Assembly (NCBI RefSeq): GCF_000724545.1
Contig: NZ_JHBV01000032.1
Span: 62,001-126,000 of the forward strand
Length of the DNA: 64,000 nt
From: Aureispira sp. CCB-QB1
GTDB taxonomy: Bacteria; Bacteroidota; Bacteroidia; Chitinophagales; Saprospiraceae
Reading direction: 5' to 3'
In this document: in pieces, positions 56,574-64,000 of the stretch
Layout: every line of letters starts with the position of its first letter
Numbering within the stretch: the first letter of the stretch is position 1
Position numbers and translations under genes: made by a program
Notes under the pieces: generated by a model
Databases searched by the model: none
What the model was told of the DNA's origin: nothing
What the model saw: the letters and a program-made list of their open reading frames with translations, nothing else

Positions 56574-57731
56574 CTATAGATCATTTTCATCCGATTTTTG
56601 ATACAACATTCTCCAAAGCAGCAATAAAACTACCGCAGCAATACTAGATACCACCATGGCAATGGCCCAACTTCCTGTATCCAAGGTGCCTTTCATGGCC
56701 AATTGCCCAACTCTAAAAACATTTAAAATGGGTAAAAAAGGATCTATTGCATTCATTTCTTGAATAGGAACCAACCCGTATAAGGCAATAGCATGAATAA
56801 CAATAGTAGCCCAAAACGTACGGGTATAAGCAGCAACCATAGAGTTGCTAAAGGCAGCAATACAGCCAAATATTCCTATAATAAATAACCAAGTAGGACA
56901 CCACAACAAGAGCATACTGCTTAATTTGTTCCAAACTAAAAGCTGTTCAATACTTAGTATAATGCTACGAACCATGCCTACTTGCTCGGCATCTAAACCA
57001 GCTTGAAAACCAACAAATGCTAAGCCCATACCTAGCAAAGTTACTAAGAAAATAAGTATTAGGTTGGTGAGAAAATTTTTAGGCGCTCTATAATAAGCTC
57101 TTAGAACCAATATTCTAGTTAGCCAGATTACAAGAAGAATGAATAAGAAGTTAAGCACATTGGAAACAATGCCTCTGATATTATCCATGATTTTTCCAAT
57201 GGTAATAAAGGCATTAAACGTATTGGTTTTTTGAATGACAATGGGGTTGACAATTTCGGGAGCTAATCCCATTGCTTCTACTTTGTTAAGCACCAGTTTT
57301 TGTTCGTAATTTTCTAAAATATCTAAGGCTGTATGAGCTTCTTCACCGTGTTGTACGGCATTATAATAGACCTTGATTTTTTTTTGACGATTGGTGTCAT
57401 TGGCAAAATTGTTGGGAAATAAAACGCCAATATCCAAGCTATCTTTATCCAAAAGTTCCAACAGTTCTTCTTCTTGCTGCAAATGAGTTAGCGTTGCTGT
57501 TGTCTCAAATTTTTGTAATAAATCATTGGGAACATAGCTCTTGCCAACCAAGCCAATTCGTGCTTTCGTTTTTGTTCCTCCCAAAAAACTATTAATGTTG
57601 TCGGCAGCTGCTGTCATAATACCAGAGAAGAAAAAAGAGGGAATTGCAAAGGCAACTAATAACCTAAGTAAAATTTGCCAACTAAATAGGATAGATCGGA
57701 GAGATTGAAGCATAGTGTTTTTATTGAGCAA
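56574..57731 (-). CDS. ABC-2 type transporter permease (NatB-like)
   Basis: Membrane component of an ABC exporter. One N-terminal helix (LLRLLVAFAIPSFFFSGIM), a large extracytoplasmic domain (about residues 45-180, with IGVLFPNNFANDTN), then five or six helices from about 190 to the end (NFLFILLVIWLTRILVL, FLVTLLGMGLAFVGF). This is the layout of the ABC2_membrane_3/NatB group. No ATP-binding subunit lies next to it within the window, which is unusual, since permease and ATPase normally form one operon. An alternative start is the ATG at 57713. Substrate unknown. Confidence 0.8.
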   Translation of the reverse strand: MLNKNTMLQSLRSILFSWQILLRLLVAFAIPSFFFSGIMTAAADNINSFLGGTKTKARIGLVGKSYVPNDLLQKFETTATLTHLQQEEELLELLDKDSLDIGVLFPNNFANDTNRQKKIKVYYNAVQHGEEAHTALDILENYEQKLVLNKVEAMGLAPEIVNPIVIQKTNTFNAFITIGKIMDNIRGIVSNVLNFLFILLVIWLTRILVLRAYYRAPKNFLTNLILIFLVTLLGMGLAFVGFQAGLDAEQVGMVRSIILSIEQLLVWNKLSSMLLLWCPTWLFIIGIFGCIAAFSNSMVAAYTRTFWATIVIHAIALYGLVPIQEMNAIDPFLPILNVFRVGQLAMKGTLDTGSWAIAMVVSSIAAVVLLLLWRMLYQKSDENDL

Positions 57732-58152
57732 GTAGATGATTTAATCTGAATAAAACTAGTATTTGTCGCTTTAAGAAAACATTAGTGTATTGATATACAT
57801 AAATCTGCAATTCTTTTCATAATTTTGAGTAGTAAACGATTTATAGTTCGTTAATTTTTTGATATTTCGATGAGCTCATGTAAGAGCAGTTCAGTATAAT
57901 TACTCCATGACTATTTATACTCATCTCTAACAAGGTATGGTGTAACATGGGATTGATTGGTACGAATCTTTATTGATACGTTTGGGGATCCACTTATTTA
58001 CTAAACGAATTATGAATTTGATAGTTCATGTAACATGACTTTTTAGCGAACCATTGAACACTGTTTTTACACCTATTGAGGTTTTTTGTGGTAACACAAA
58101 GAGTTAAATATAATGTAAGAACTACAAAATTAAAAGCATACTAAATTTACGG
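57732..58152. other. 421-bp divergent intergenic region
   Basis: Between the ABC permease and the YbjN-like gene. AT-rich, with no promoter match, repeat or gene that I can support. Confidence 0.55.
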
Positions 58153-58593
58153 ATGTTAAATTTAAAAAAATACTACGGTATAGTTGAACAAGCTATTGAA
58201 AAAATTGGCTTAGACCCAACTAGATTTAGAGGAGAACAAGAGGGAGAATGGACACTACATCGAGGAGAATATACTATTTGGATTGATGTTTGGAACGACC
58301 CAATAGAAAAAGTAGCTTATCTACAGGTTGTTGCCCCTGTTATGGAAATTCCTGATGAATCACAAACGGTTCTTTTTCGAGAGTTGTTACAAATTAATTT
58401 GCAACTATGTGGTATTGCTTTTTCAGTTCATGGAGAAAAAGTAGTCCTAAAAGGAACGAGGGTTGCAGAAGGTTTGGATGTAGAGGAAGCACATGCTATG
58501 ATTATGCTGATTAGCAAATATGTTAGTAATTTTTCGCCGATTTTGCTCAAACGATATTTTAATAACGGACAACCAGGAATTCCTCCTAAGTAA
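58153..58593 (+). CDS. YbjN/CesT-like small protein
   Basis: 146-residue soluble protein resembling the YbjN or type III chaperone-like fold: a helix (KYYGIVEQAIEKIGL), strands (EGEWTLHRGEYTIWIDVW, VAYLQVVAPVMEI), a central helix (VLFRELLQINLQLCGIAFSV) and a C-terminal helix (EEAHAMIMLISKYVSNFSPIL). Proteins of this type act as small chaperones or regulators. Probably cytoplasmic. No partner is apparent; 240 bp before ogt. Confidence 0.65.
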   Translation: MLNLKKYYGIVEQAIEKIGLDPTRFRGEQEGEWTLHRGEYTIWIDVWNDPIEKVAYLQVVAPVMEIPDESQTVLFRELLQINLQLCGIAFSVHGEKVVLKGTRVAEGLDVEEAHAMIMLISKYVSNFSPILLKRYFNNGQPGIPPK

Positions 58594-58704
58594 ATCAACA
58601 AAATGCGGTTGTTAATCTTTTTAATGATTGATTAAGGTAATCGCTAAAAGATAGGACAAGTTGTTAATGAATAATTCTGTTAACATACAAAAGGTTATGA
58701 TAAC

Positions 58705-58825
58705 TAATAGTCCGCTACGCTTTTGAATCGCGTTTTTGTGTTACTAGTACAAGCTTACTCGGCAAACAGAGGTAGTTGCGCTGCGTAGCACCTCAATTTA
58801 ACATGATTTTTAAACGGACTACTAG
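58705..58825. repeat. Possible miniature inverted-repeat element upstream of ogt
   Basis: CTAATAGTCCG (58705-58715) pairs with CGGACTACTAG (58815-58825), one mismatch. Inside, GCTACGC (58715-58721) is the exact complement of GCGTAGC (58784-58790), and GAGGT/ACCTC (58770-58774, 58791-58795) form a further nested pair. The GC-rich core differs from the AT-rich surroundings. It ends 8 bp before the ogt start codon. Confidence 0.45.
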
Positions 58826-58833
58826 ATAATCAT

Positions 58834-59316
58834 ATGAAAACTTATTACAATTCCCCTATAGGTCGTTTGGTAATTACAGGAAGTATGAACAAAATAATGT
58901 CCATAGTTGTTGATGAAACGTCAAGGGACTTTGCAGGACAACTGCCTGACTATATGAGACTTTGTGTGGATGAACTAGATGGGTATTTTAACAAAGGGTT
59001 AGAACGATTCACGGTTGATTTAAAGTTGGAGCAAGGAACATTATTTCAACAAAAAGTCTGGACAGAATTGCTGAATATACCGTACGGAAGGACAACAACA
59101 TATCTGAAGATAGCCGAAAAAGTAAGTACTAAAAATGCTGTTCGTGCTGTGGGGCGTTGTGTAGGCAATAATCCTTTTGCGATTATAGCACCTTGTCATC
59201 GTGTAATAGGGACAGATGGAAGCTTAACAGGATTTGCATATGGTTTGGAAGCAAAACGTTTGTTGCTAGAGTTAGAAAAGTCAAAATTGTATGGGAAACA
59301 GTTCAAATTGTTTTAA
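58834..59316 (+). CDS. ogt: Methylated-DNA-[protein]-cysteine S-methyltransferase
   Basis: Suicide repair protein that moves alkyl groups from O6-alkylguanine to its own cysteine. The active-site C121 sits in the invariant PCHRV (IIAPCHRVIG), preceded by the DNA-binding helix (KVSTKNAVRAVGRCVGNNP) and the FQQKVWTELLNIPYGRTTTY segment. 160 residues, a normal Ogt length without the Ada domain. It is 26 bp upstream of the batC-like gene and may be cotranscribed. The repeat element at 58705-58825 overlies its leader. Confidence 0.95.
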   Translation: MKTYYNSPIGRLVITGSMNKIMSIVVDETSRDFAGQLPDYMRLCVDELDGYFNKGLERFTVDLKLEQGTLFQQKVWTELLNIPYGRTTTYLKIAEKVSTKNAVRAVGRCVGNNPFAIIAPCHRVIGTDGSLTGFAYGLEAKRLLLELEKSKLYGKQFKLF

Positions 59317-59342
59317 ACAACTTCAAAACTAAAACCATTACT

Positions 59343-60149
59343 ATGAAATATTGGAGTATATTTTTGATATTATTTTTGAGCCATCTAATAATGGCACAAA
59401 CCGAACATAGTGCTTTACTTGATGGTACTATTGCTTATGAAAAAGGAGATTTTGAAACAGCGACTAAAAAGTTTGAAAAAGCCTTAGAGCGCAATAGTAG
59501 TTCTTTGAAAGGTAATTTTAATTTGGGAAATAGCTTATATAAGCGCCAAAAGTACGATGAGGCAGCGACTTATTACCAAAATGCAATAGAGGCAGCCGAA
59601 GGAAATAAAGAAAAAGCACAGGCATTTTATAATTTTGGAAATACGCGTTTGGCACAAGCTAAACGCAGTATGCAACAACAAGGACAGGGACCTGCTATGT
59701 TGGATGAAAAAGGACAAAAACATTTAAAGGAAGCAATTGATTCTTACAAAAATGCTTTGCGAAACAATGCCCAAGATTATGATGCAAAGAATAATTTAGC
59801 AACTGCTTATAAGTTATTGCGTCAACAGCAACAACAACAGCAACAACAACAGCAAAATAAGGAGCAAAACCAAGATCAACAAGATCAGAAAAATCAAGAT
59901 CAGAAAGACCAAAAAAATCAACAAGATAAACAGGAAAATCAGCAGGATAAGCCATCTGAAAAACCTAAGGAGAATCAGCCAATTGATAATGAAAATCAAA
60001 AAAATCCAGCTGATTTAGAACCTCAAGAGATGTCTAAGGATGAAGTTGATCGTTTGCTAGAAATTATTGAGCAGGACGATAAAAAAGTACAAGAGAAATT
60101 GATGAAACGCAAACGTTCTAAAACCAAGAAACCAGAGAAAGCTTGGTAG
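59343..60149 (+). CDS. batC: BatC-like TPR protein with glutamine tract
   Basis: Periplasmic or membrane-associated protein of 268 residues. The ATG at 59343 starts a signal peptide (MKYWSIFLILFLSHLIMAQ); a longer frame from 59193 overlaps ogt and is not believed. Three to four TPR repeats follow (LDGTIAYEKGDFETATKKFE, NFNLGNSLYKRQKYDEAATY). Then an 11-glutamine tract encoded by a CAA/CAG repeat (59823-59855) and a Gln/Asp/Lys/Asn-rich tail (NQDQQDQKNQDQKDQKNQ). TPR with such a tail is typical of BatC of the Bat aerotolerance/stress cluster. batA and batB are not beside it, so the cluster is split. Symbol given by context. Confidence 0.8.
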   Translation: MKYWSIFLILFLSHLIMAQTEHSALLDGTIAYEKGDFETATKKFEKALERNSSSLKGNFNLGNSLYKRQKYDEAATYYQNAIEAAEGNKEKAQAFYNFGNTRLAQAKRSMQQQGQGPAMLDEKGQKHLKEAIDSYKNALRNNAQDYDAKNNLATAYKLLRQQQQQQQQQQQNKEQNQDQQDQKNQDQKDQKNQQDKQENQQDKPSEKPKENQPIDNENQKNPADLEPQEMSKDEVDRLLEIIEQDDKKVQEKLMKRKRSKTKKPEKAW

Positions 60150-60353
60150 CAGGAGGGTAGTCTTGTGTCAAATTCTTATGTTTTTAGCTTGTATCTCATC
60201 CAAATCAGTCGTATCTTTACTTGCTTGCAGGTGGTAATCGTCCGTTAAAACCTTGTTAAGCAGGTCTTTTTTTTCTGTTTGAGCTTATTTTTTGCTTAAA
60301 ATTAGAATTGAAAAAAGACCTAAATTTTTAGACATTATCAAAACTAGAAAACT

Positions 60354-60974
60354 ATGAACAATCAACTATTTTTAATCCTGTTGGGATTACTAACGGGTTT
60401 TTCATGTGTTGCTCAAGAAGAAAAGAGCAGTTCTTTTTTTGTGGAAGTAGCTTACGATACCATTGCTTTAGAGGAGCAATTTGAATTGAAATTTACTTTA
60501 AAAAATGCAAAGGCAATTGCCTCTTTTGAGCCTCCAGCGTTAGAAGGCTTTCAATTGCTTGCTGGACCAATGACGAGTCAATCAATGTCTATTATTAATG
60601 GAGATATGACACAATCCATGTCGTATACTTACATCCTAAAGCCAATGGATTTAGGTGTTTTTATTATTCCAGCTACTACTATTGAGACAGAAACAGGTAT
60701 GTTGTTATCCGAGGATATTGCTGTTGTTGTTGTTGAGAAGATCGAACACCCTCATCGCAACAACCCACTCAATAATGCTTTTCAAGACCCATTTGGAAAT
60801 AATCCTTTCTTTAATGATCCTTTTTTTAATCAAGGAAGAAGAAATCCTAGACAAGGAATGGATGAGATGTTAAAAAGTTTTGACGACATGTTTAAAACAT
60901 TGCCGCCAGAGTATTATCCACAGCCTGCTCCAAAAGAAAAGCCTAAAAAGAAAGAAAAGGTTTACAAAATATAA
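60354..60974 (+). CDS. Short BatD-like protein
   Basis: 206-residue secreted protein like the first domain of BatD: signal peptide (MNNQLFLILLGLLTGFSCVAQ) and one Ig-like domain (FFVEVAYDTIALEEQFELKF, LKNAKAIASFEPPALEGF, GDMTQSMSYTYILKPM), matching the first domain of the full BatD next door. The rest is Asn/Phe/Pro-rich (NNPFFNDPFFNQGRRN) and the end is basic (KPKKKEKVYKI), with no further Ig domain and no membrane helix. It is either a duplicated and truncated batD or a specialised partner. It lies 204 bp after batC and 159 bp before full-length batD. Confidence 0.78.
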   Translation: MNNQLFLILLGLLTGFSCVAQEEKSSSFFVEVAYDTIALEEQFELKFTLKNAKAIASFEPPALEGFQLLAGPMTSQSMSIINGDMTQSMSYTYILKPMDLGVFIIPATTIETETGMLLSEDIAVVVVEKIEHPHRNNPLNNAFQDPFGNNPFFNDPFFNQGRRNPRQGMDEMLKSFDDMFKTLPPEYYPQPAPKEKPKKKEKVYKI

Positions 60975-61133
60975 GGTTCTTAATGAAGTTTTGTTTGAGT
61001 TTCTGAGGCTTGCCGTTTGTCTAATTAAATGAGCTGATCTATTGATTAGAGCAAATAAAAAATAGCGAAGTCAAACAATGATTATAATATTAGATACACT
61101 ATTCAACAAGAGAATTAAAGCACTAAACTAGAT

Positions 61134-62894
61134 TTGAAGGCGACGAAATTATCCAACATACTTTTATTTTTGCTTACGACACTGTCTTTTTCATGGAGTT
61201 GGGGGCAACAAGTTAGCTTTGAAGCTATTTGTAATGCAAGAGAGGTGCTGGTTGGGAACCCTTTTGAAGTGACTTTTCAATTAAAAAATGCAAAAGTTAA
61301 AAAAATAGACCCACCAAGTTTTAATGGCTTGGAAGCGCAAGGCCCTAATATTGGGCAATCGTTTTCTTATGTTAATGGTCGAAGTTCTACCAATGAATCG
61401 TATAGTTATTATGTGGTTGCTAATAAACCAGGAACGTACAAAATTGGTGCAGCTAAAGTAATTACTAATAAAGGAAAAACGTTAAAAAGCAAGCCACTGA
61501 CTGTAAAGGTAGTAGATAGACCAAGCACAGAAGACAATTCAGACTTGGCGGGCAAAGTGTTTCTACGAACAGAGTTGAGCAATACAGATGCTGTAGTTGG
61601 AGAGCAAGTGACGGTTGATATACGAATTTATACGCAGGTGGGAATAGAGCAAACAGAGATGGTAAAAGAGCCTACATTTGAAAATATGTATTCTCATTAT
61701 CTTAGAAGTTTTGCGGATCGCCCAGAGATTGTTGTTGTGGAAGGAGATCAATATTATACACAGATTATTCGAAGAATTGTTGTGTTTCCCTCCAAGCCAG
61801 GAACAATCGTTGTAGAACCAGCTATTCTGAATATAGGAATAGCATCGAATCAGGGGGGAGGACTTTTTAATCCTTTTGCAATAGAATCCTATACCATTAA
61901 AAGTTTGCCAGTAGAGTTAAATGTAAGTGAACTAGGAGGAGTAGCTTCGGGGTTCTCTGGTGCCGTAGGGAATTATAGAATGCAAGCGCATGTGTCTAAG
62001 AATAAAATCACTTCTGATGATGTATTAGAGTTGACGCTTCGTGTACGTGGACAAGGGGATATTAAGCAGGTTTTGGCTCCTAATATTGGGGTTGATAAAA
62101 AGTACTTTGATCAATTTAAACCTAATATCAACGAAGATATACGAGAAGGTGGGGGATTGTTAGGAGGTGTCAAGGAATTTCAATATGTATTGACTCCAAA
62201 AGCAACAGGAACCTTTACCGCAAATCCAAAGTTTGTTTATTTTGATTCTAAAGAAAAAAAGTTTGTAACCATTGATACTTCAATTACTATTGAGGTAGTG
62301 CCAGGCAAAAGTAACTTGCCTACCAAAGCAGAACGGGATGCAGCTGGTGACCAGCCACTCGTAATAAAAGAAACAGAATCAATGGACTTAATGAGTTTTA
62401 AAGCGCCTTTAAAAACAGCTCAATTTTCAAGAGAAAAGAAGGGAGTTTTTTTAGGGTCTGTATTGTTTTGGGGACTGGCAATTTTTCCATTTATAGCGCT
62501 CATTGCTTTTTTACAATGGAAGAAAAAATATGATGATTTGAATAATATTTCAGACAAGGAACGGAAACAGAGAAATGCAGGTTCAGAAGCTTCTATTCGC
62601 TTGCAAGCAGCTAAAAATGCTTTGGATCTCGATGATTCTAAACTGTTTTTTAATGAAATTTCTAAAGCGTTGTTGGGCTTTGTAAGCGATAAGTATCATA
62701 TACCAACAGTTGAATTGACGAAAGATAACGTGCGACAAAAACTAGCCGCTCAAGATATTGCGGATGAAAAAATTGATTCATTGGTAAGTATTTTGCAGAC
62801 TTCAGAAATGGCACTTTTTGCAGGCTTGACGAATCACGAATCCATGGAAAAGGTGTATCAAGAAAGTACGGATTTAATTCAATTAATGAGCTAA
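61134..62894 (+). CDS. batD: BatD family protein, TTG start
   Basis: 586-residue membrane protein of the Bat cluster. Signal peptide (LKATKLSNILLFLLTTLSFSWSWGQQ), several Ig-like domains (VSFEAICNAREVLVGNPFEV, VKVVDRPSTEDN, LTLRVRGQGDIKQVL, GTFTANPKFVYF), one C-terminal membrane helix (GSVLFWGLAIFPFIALIAFL, about 440-460) and a cytoplasmic helical tail. There is no ATG before the signal peptide: an in-frame stop (TAA at 61116-61118) closes the frame above the TTG at 61134, which must be the start. Bat proteins are linked to oxidative-stress tolerance and gliding in some Bacteroidota. 14 bp before batE. Confidence 0.88.
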   Translation: MKATKLSNILLFLLTTLSFSWSWGQQVSFEAICNAREVLVGNPFEVTFQLKNAKVKKIDPPSFNGLEAQGPNIGQSFSYVNGRSSTNESYSYYVVANKPGTYKIGAAKVITNKGKTLKSKPLTVKVVDRPSTEDNSDLAGKVFLRTELSNTDAVVGEQVTVDIRIYTQVGIEQTEMVKEPTFENMYSHYLRSFADRPEIVVVEGDQYYTQIIRRIVVFPSKPGTIVVEPAILNIGIASNQGGGLFNPFAIESYTIKSLPVELNVSELGGVASGFSGAVGNYRMQAHVSKNKITSDDVLELTLRVRGQGDIKQVLAPNIGVDKKYFDQFKPNINEDIREGGGLLGGVKEFQYVLTPKATGTFTANPKFVYFDSKEKKFVTIDTSITIEVVPGKSNLPTKAERDAAGDQPLVIKETESMDLMSFKAPLKTAQFSREKKGVFLGSVLFWGLAIFPFIALIAFLQWKKKYDDLNNISDKERKQRNAGSEASIRLQAAKNALDLDDSKLFFNEISKALLGFVSDKYHIPTVELTKDNVRQKLAAQDIADEKIDSLVSILQTSEMALFAGLTNHESMEKVYQESTDLIQLMS

Positions 62895-62908
62895 AATACC
62901 AATTAGAG

Positions 62909-63667
62909 ATGAAAAAGAGTTCCTTGTTGTGGAAAGTTGTGCTGCTGTTTGTATTGGTAACAGAATGGGCTTTAGCCAACGATTCAACAGCTACTGATTT
63001 TGCCAAAGCTGTTCAGGCACAGGAGAATGGTCAGTACAAAGAAGCAATAAAACTATACGAACAAATATTAGAAACAGATATGGTTTCTCCTGCTTTGTAT
63101 AATAATTTGGGCTTGGCTTATTATAATAACAAACAGCTTGGCTTTGCTATTGTACAGTTTGAACGAGCATTAAAGTTGGCTCCAGAACATACCGATGCGA
63201 AACATAACTTGCAAGCAGCACAACAACGGATAGAAGATACTTATAAGGCACCCGAAGCCTTATTTTTTGTGCAGTGGTGGCATTCTATTGTAGGGGCATT
63301 TAGTTCTACAGGTTGGGCTGTTTTGTTTTTGTGTTTAATTTTTATGGGAGTAACAGCTGTTGTTGTTTGGCAATGGCAACATCAATCCTTATTTAAAGGA
63401 ATCGCTATTCTTTTCTTTTGCTCTAGTTTTTTTCCATTGATTTGGGGCTTCCAACAAAAGGAATTAGAGACAAGCTCCAACGCTGCTATTGTTGTTAATG
63501 AACAAATAGGTCTGCGCCAAGAGCCAGACTTGTCTAGCGAAGAAATAGAATTGGTTTTTGAAGGAGTAAAAGTATCTATATTAGAGGTACAAGATAGTTG
63601 GACGCATATAGAACTACCCAATCATTTGATAGGGTGGGTACCTAGCACTATGTTAGAACAAATTTAA
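62909..63667 (+). CDS. batE: BatE-like TPR and SH3-domain membrane protein
   Basis: 252-residue protein, 14 bp after batD. Signal or first helix (SLLWKVVLLFVLVTEWALA), TPR units (QENGQYKEAIKLYEQILETD, LYNNLGLAYYNNKQLGFAI), two membrane helices (AVLFLCLIFMGVTAVVVW and FKGIAILFFCSSFFPLIWGF, about 130-180), then an SH3b domain (about 190-252: AAIVVNEQIGLRQEPDLSSE, GWVPSTMLEQI). This order is the standard BatE architecture. It ends the visible Bat cluster. Confidence 0.88.
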   Translation: MKKSSLLWKVVLLFVLVTEWALANDSTATDFAKAVQAQENGQYKEAIKLYEQILETDMVSPALYNNLGLAYYNNKQLGFAIVQFERALKLAPEHTDAKHNLQAAQQRIEDTYKAPEALFFVQWWHSIVGAFSSTGWAVLFLCLIFMGVTAVVVWQWQHQSLFKGIAILFFCSSFFPLIWGFQQKELETSSNAAIVVNEQIGLRQEPDLSSEEIELVFEGVKVSILEVQDSWTHIELPNHLIGWVPSTMLEQI

Positions 63668-63675
63668 GGAGATAT

Positions 63676-64000
63676 TTAGTCGGGCTTGGGAGTTGCAAAG
63701 CGTATCTTTCTGCTGCCCAACATCCATTCACCTGTACGAATGCCCTGTTTGTACTGACCTTTTTCTATAATAGCTCCGTCAAAATTATACAAAACCCATT
63801 CGCCATCTAGTTTATTTTCTTTGATATTAAATATCAAACTTACTGGATGAGTAATCTGACTTTTTGATGTTTTGCAAACATAAGGATCTTTTTTTAGAGG
63901 AGAAAATTGATAGGTTCCATCTGGTTTCTTTGTAATAATTTCCATGAAACGTTTGTATCGGGTATATTTTTCCTGCTGATTAGTTTGCCCAACACTTCTT
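63676..64000 (-). CDS. MORN-repeat-like protein, 5' end outside window
   Basis: C-terminal part of a longer protein: the frame is open through the right edge of the window beyond the first internal ATG at 63945 (upstream residues RSVGQTNQQEKYTRYKRF), so the start lies outside. The visible part has MORN-like units (LDGEWVLYNFDGAIIEKG, QYKQGIRTGEWML), as in Bacteroidota toxin-antitoxin and envelope-associated MORN proteins. Convergent with batE; stops only 8 bp apart. Function unknown. Confidence 0.7.
   Translation of the reverse strand, partial: RSVGQTNQQEKYTRYKRFMEIITKKPDGTYQFSPLKKDPYVCKTSKSQITHPVSLIFNIKENKLDGEWVLYNFDGAIIEKGQYKQGIRTGEWMLGSRKIRFATPKPD

Noticed and set aside
59193-59342. Longer N-terminus of batC overlapping ogt
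   Set aside because: The extra 50 residues carry no signal peptide and overlap ogt; the ATG at 59343 starts a proper signal peptide.
59823-59855. CAA/CAG tract as a phase-variable repeat
   Set aside because: Its unit is a multiple of three in frame, so length changes would alter the glutamine run but not switch the gene off.

Overview
The window looks like chromosomal DNA of a low-GC Bacteroidota bacterium. The evidence is SprA, the outer-membrane translocon of the type IX secretion system (T9SS), a protein with a type-B T9SS sorting tail, PorT-like and OmpA/PD40 envelope proteins, a Bat cluster, a GSCFA protein, and promoter-like boxes of the form TAnnTTTG. Shine-Dalgarno sequences are largely absent. 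The mix of families, including the large CHAT/TPR protein and the fused E1 dehydrogenase, suggests a Saprospiria or Aureispira-like marine organism. That placement is inference only. I see no tRNA, rRNA, CRISPR array, insertion sequence or prophage.

Layout. 1-3.2 kb: an FAD/NAD oxidoreductase (5' end outside the window) and a membrane 4Fe-4S protein, a probable electron-transfer pair, ended by a strong terminator. 3.3-7.9 kb (minus strand): a fused alpha/beta E1 of a 2-oxoacid dehydrogenase, an AlkB-type repair dioxygenase and an FGGY sugar kinase. 8.2-15.1 kb (plus strand): an MFS transporter, then a tight four-gene operon coding an HMG-CoA reductase fused to an APH-type kinase, a nucleotidyltransferase and two thymidylate-kinase-like P-loop proteins. 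This operon is the most unusual system in the window. 15.3-25.2 kb: ankyrin protein, mnmG, an OmpA/PD40 protein, a methyltransferase, a rhomboid protease, an AI-2E family permease and a GSCFA protein. 25.5-34.3 kb: a PorT-like barrel, a coiled-coil/HhH protein, a 1149-residue TPR-CHAT protein, a lysozyme-like protein without signal peptide, and a T9SS cargo. 35-39.9 kb: nadB with a Crp/Fnr regulator, trmB with an O-antigen ligase-like protein, and panD. 40.3-47.6 kb: surface and lipoproteins, including a phosphatase-like/OmpA fusion lacking the catalytic arginine and a YfbK-type VWA lipoprotein. 47.8-56.3 kb: ruvA and sprA. 56.6-64 kb: an ABC-2 type permease, a YbjN-like protein, ogt and a batC-batD-batD-batE cluster, then the end of a MORN-like gene running off the window.

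How the genes work together. SprA would export proteins such as the type-B sorting protein. The OmpA/PD40, OmpA/phosphatase-like and PorT-like proteins are envelope partners or neighbours. nadB (NAD synthesis), panD (beta-alanine for CoA), mnmG and trmB (tRNA modification), ruvA, ogt and alkB (DNA repair) are housekeeping. Many genes end in clear hairpin terminators, and several starts were moved inward from the longest reading frame because of signal peptides, family length or promoter position. All function calls rest on reading the protein sequences from memory of families; no database search was run.
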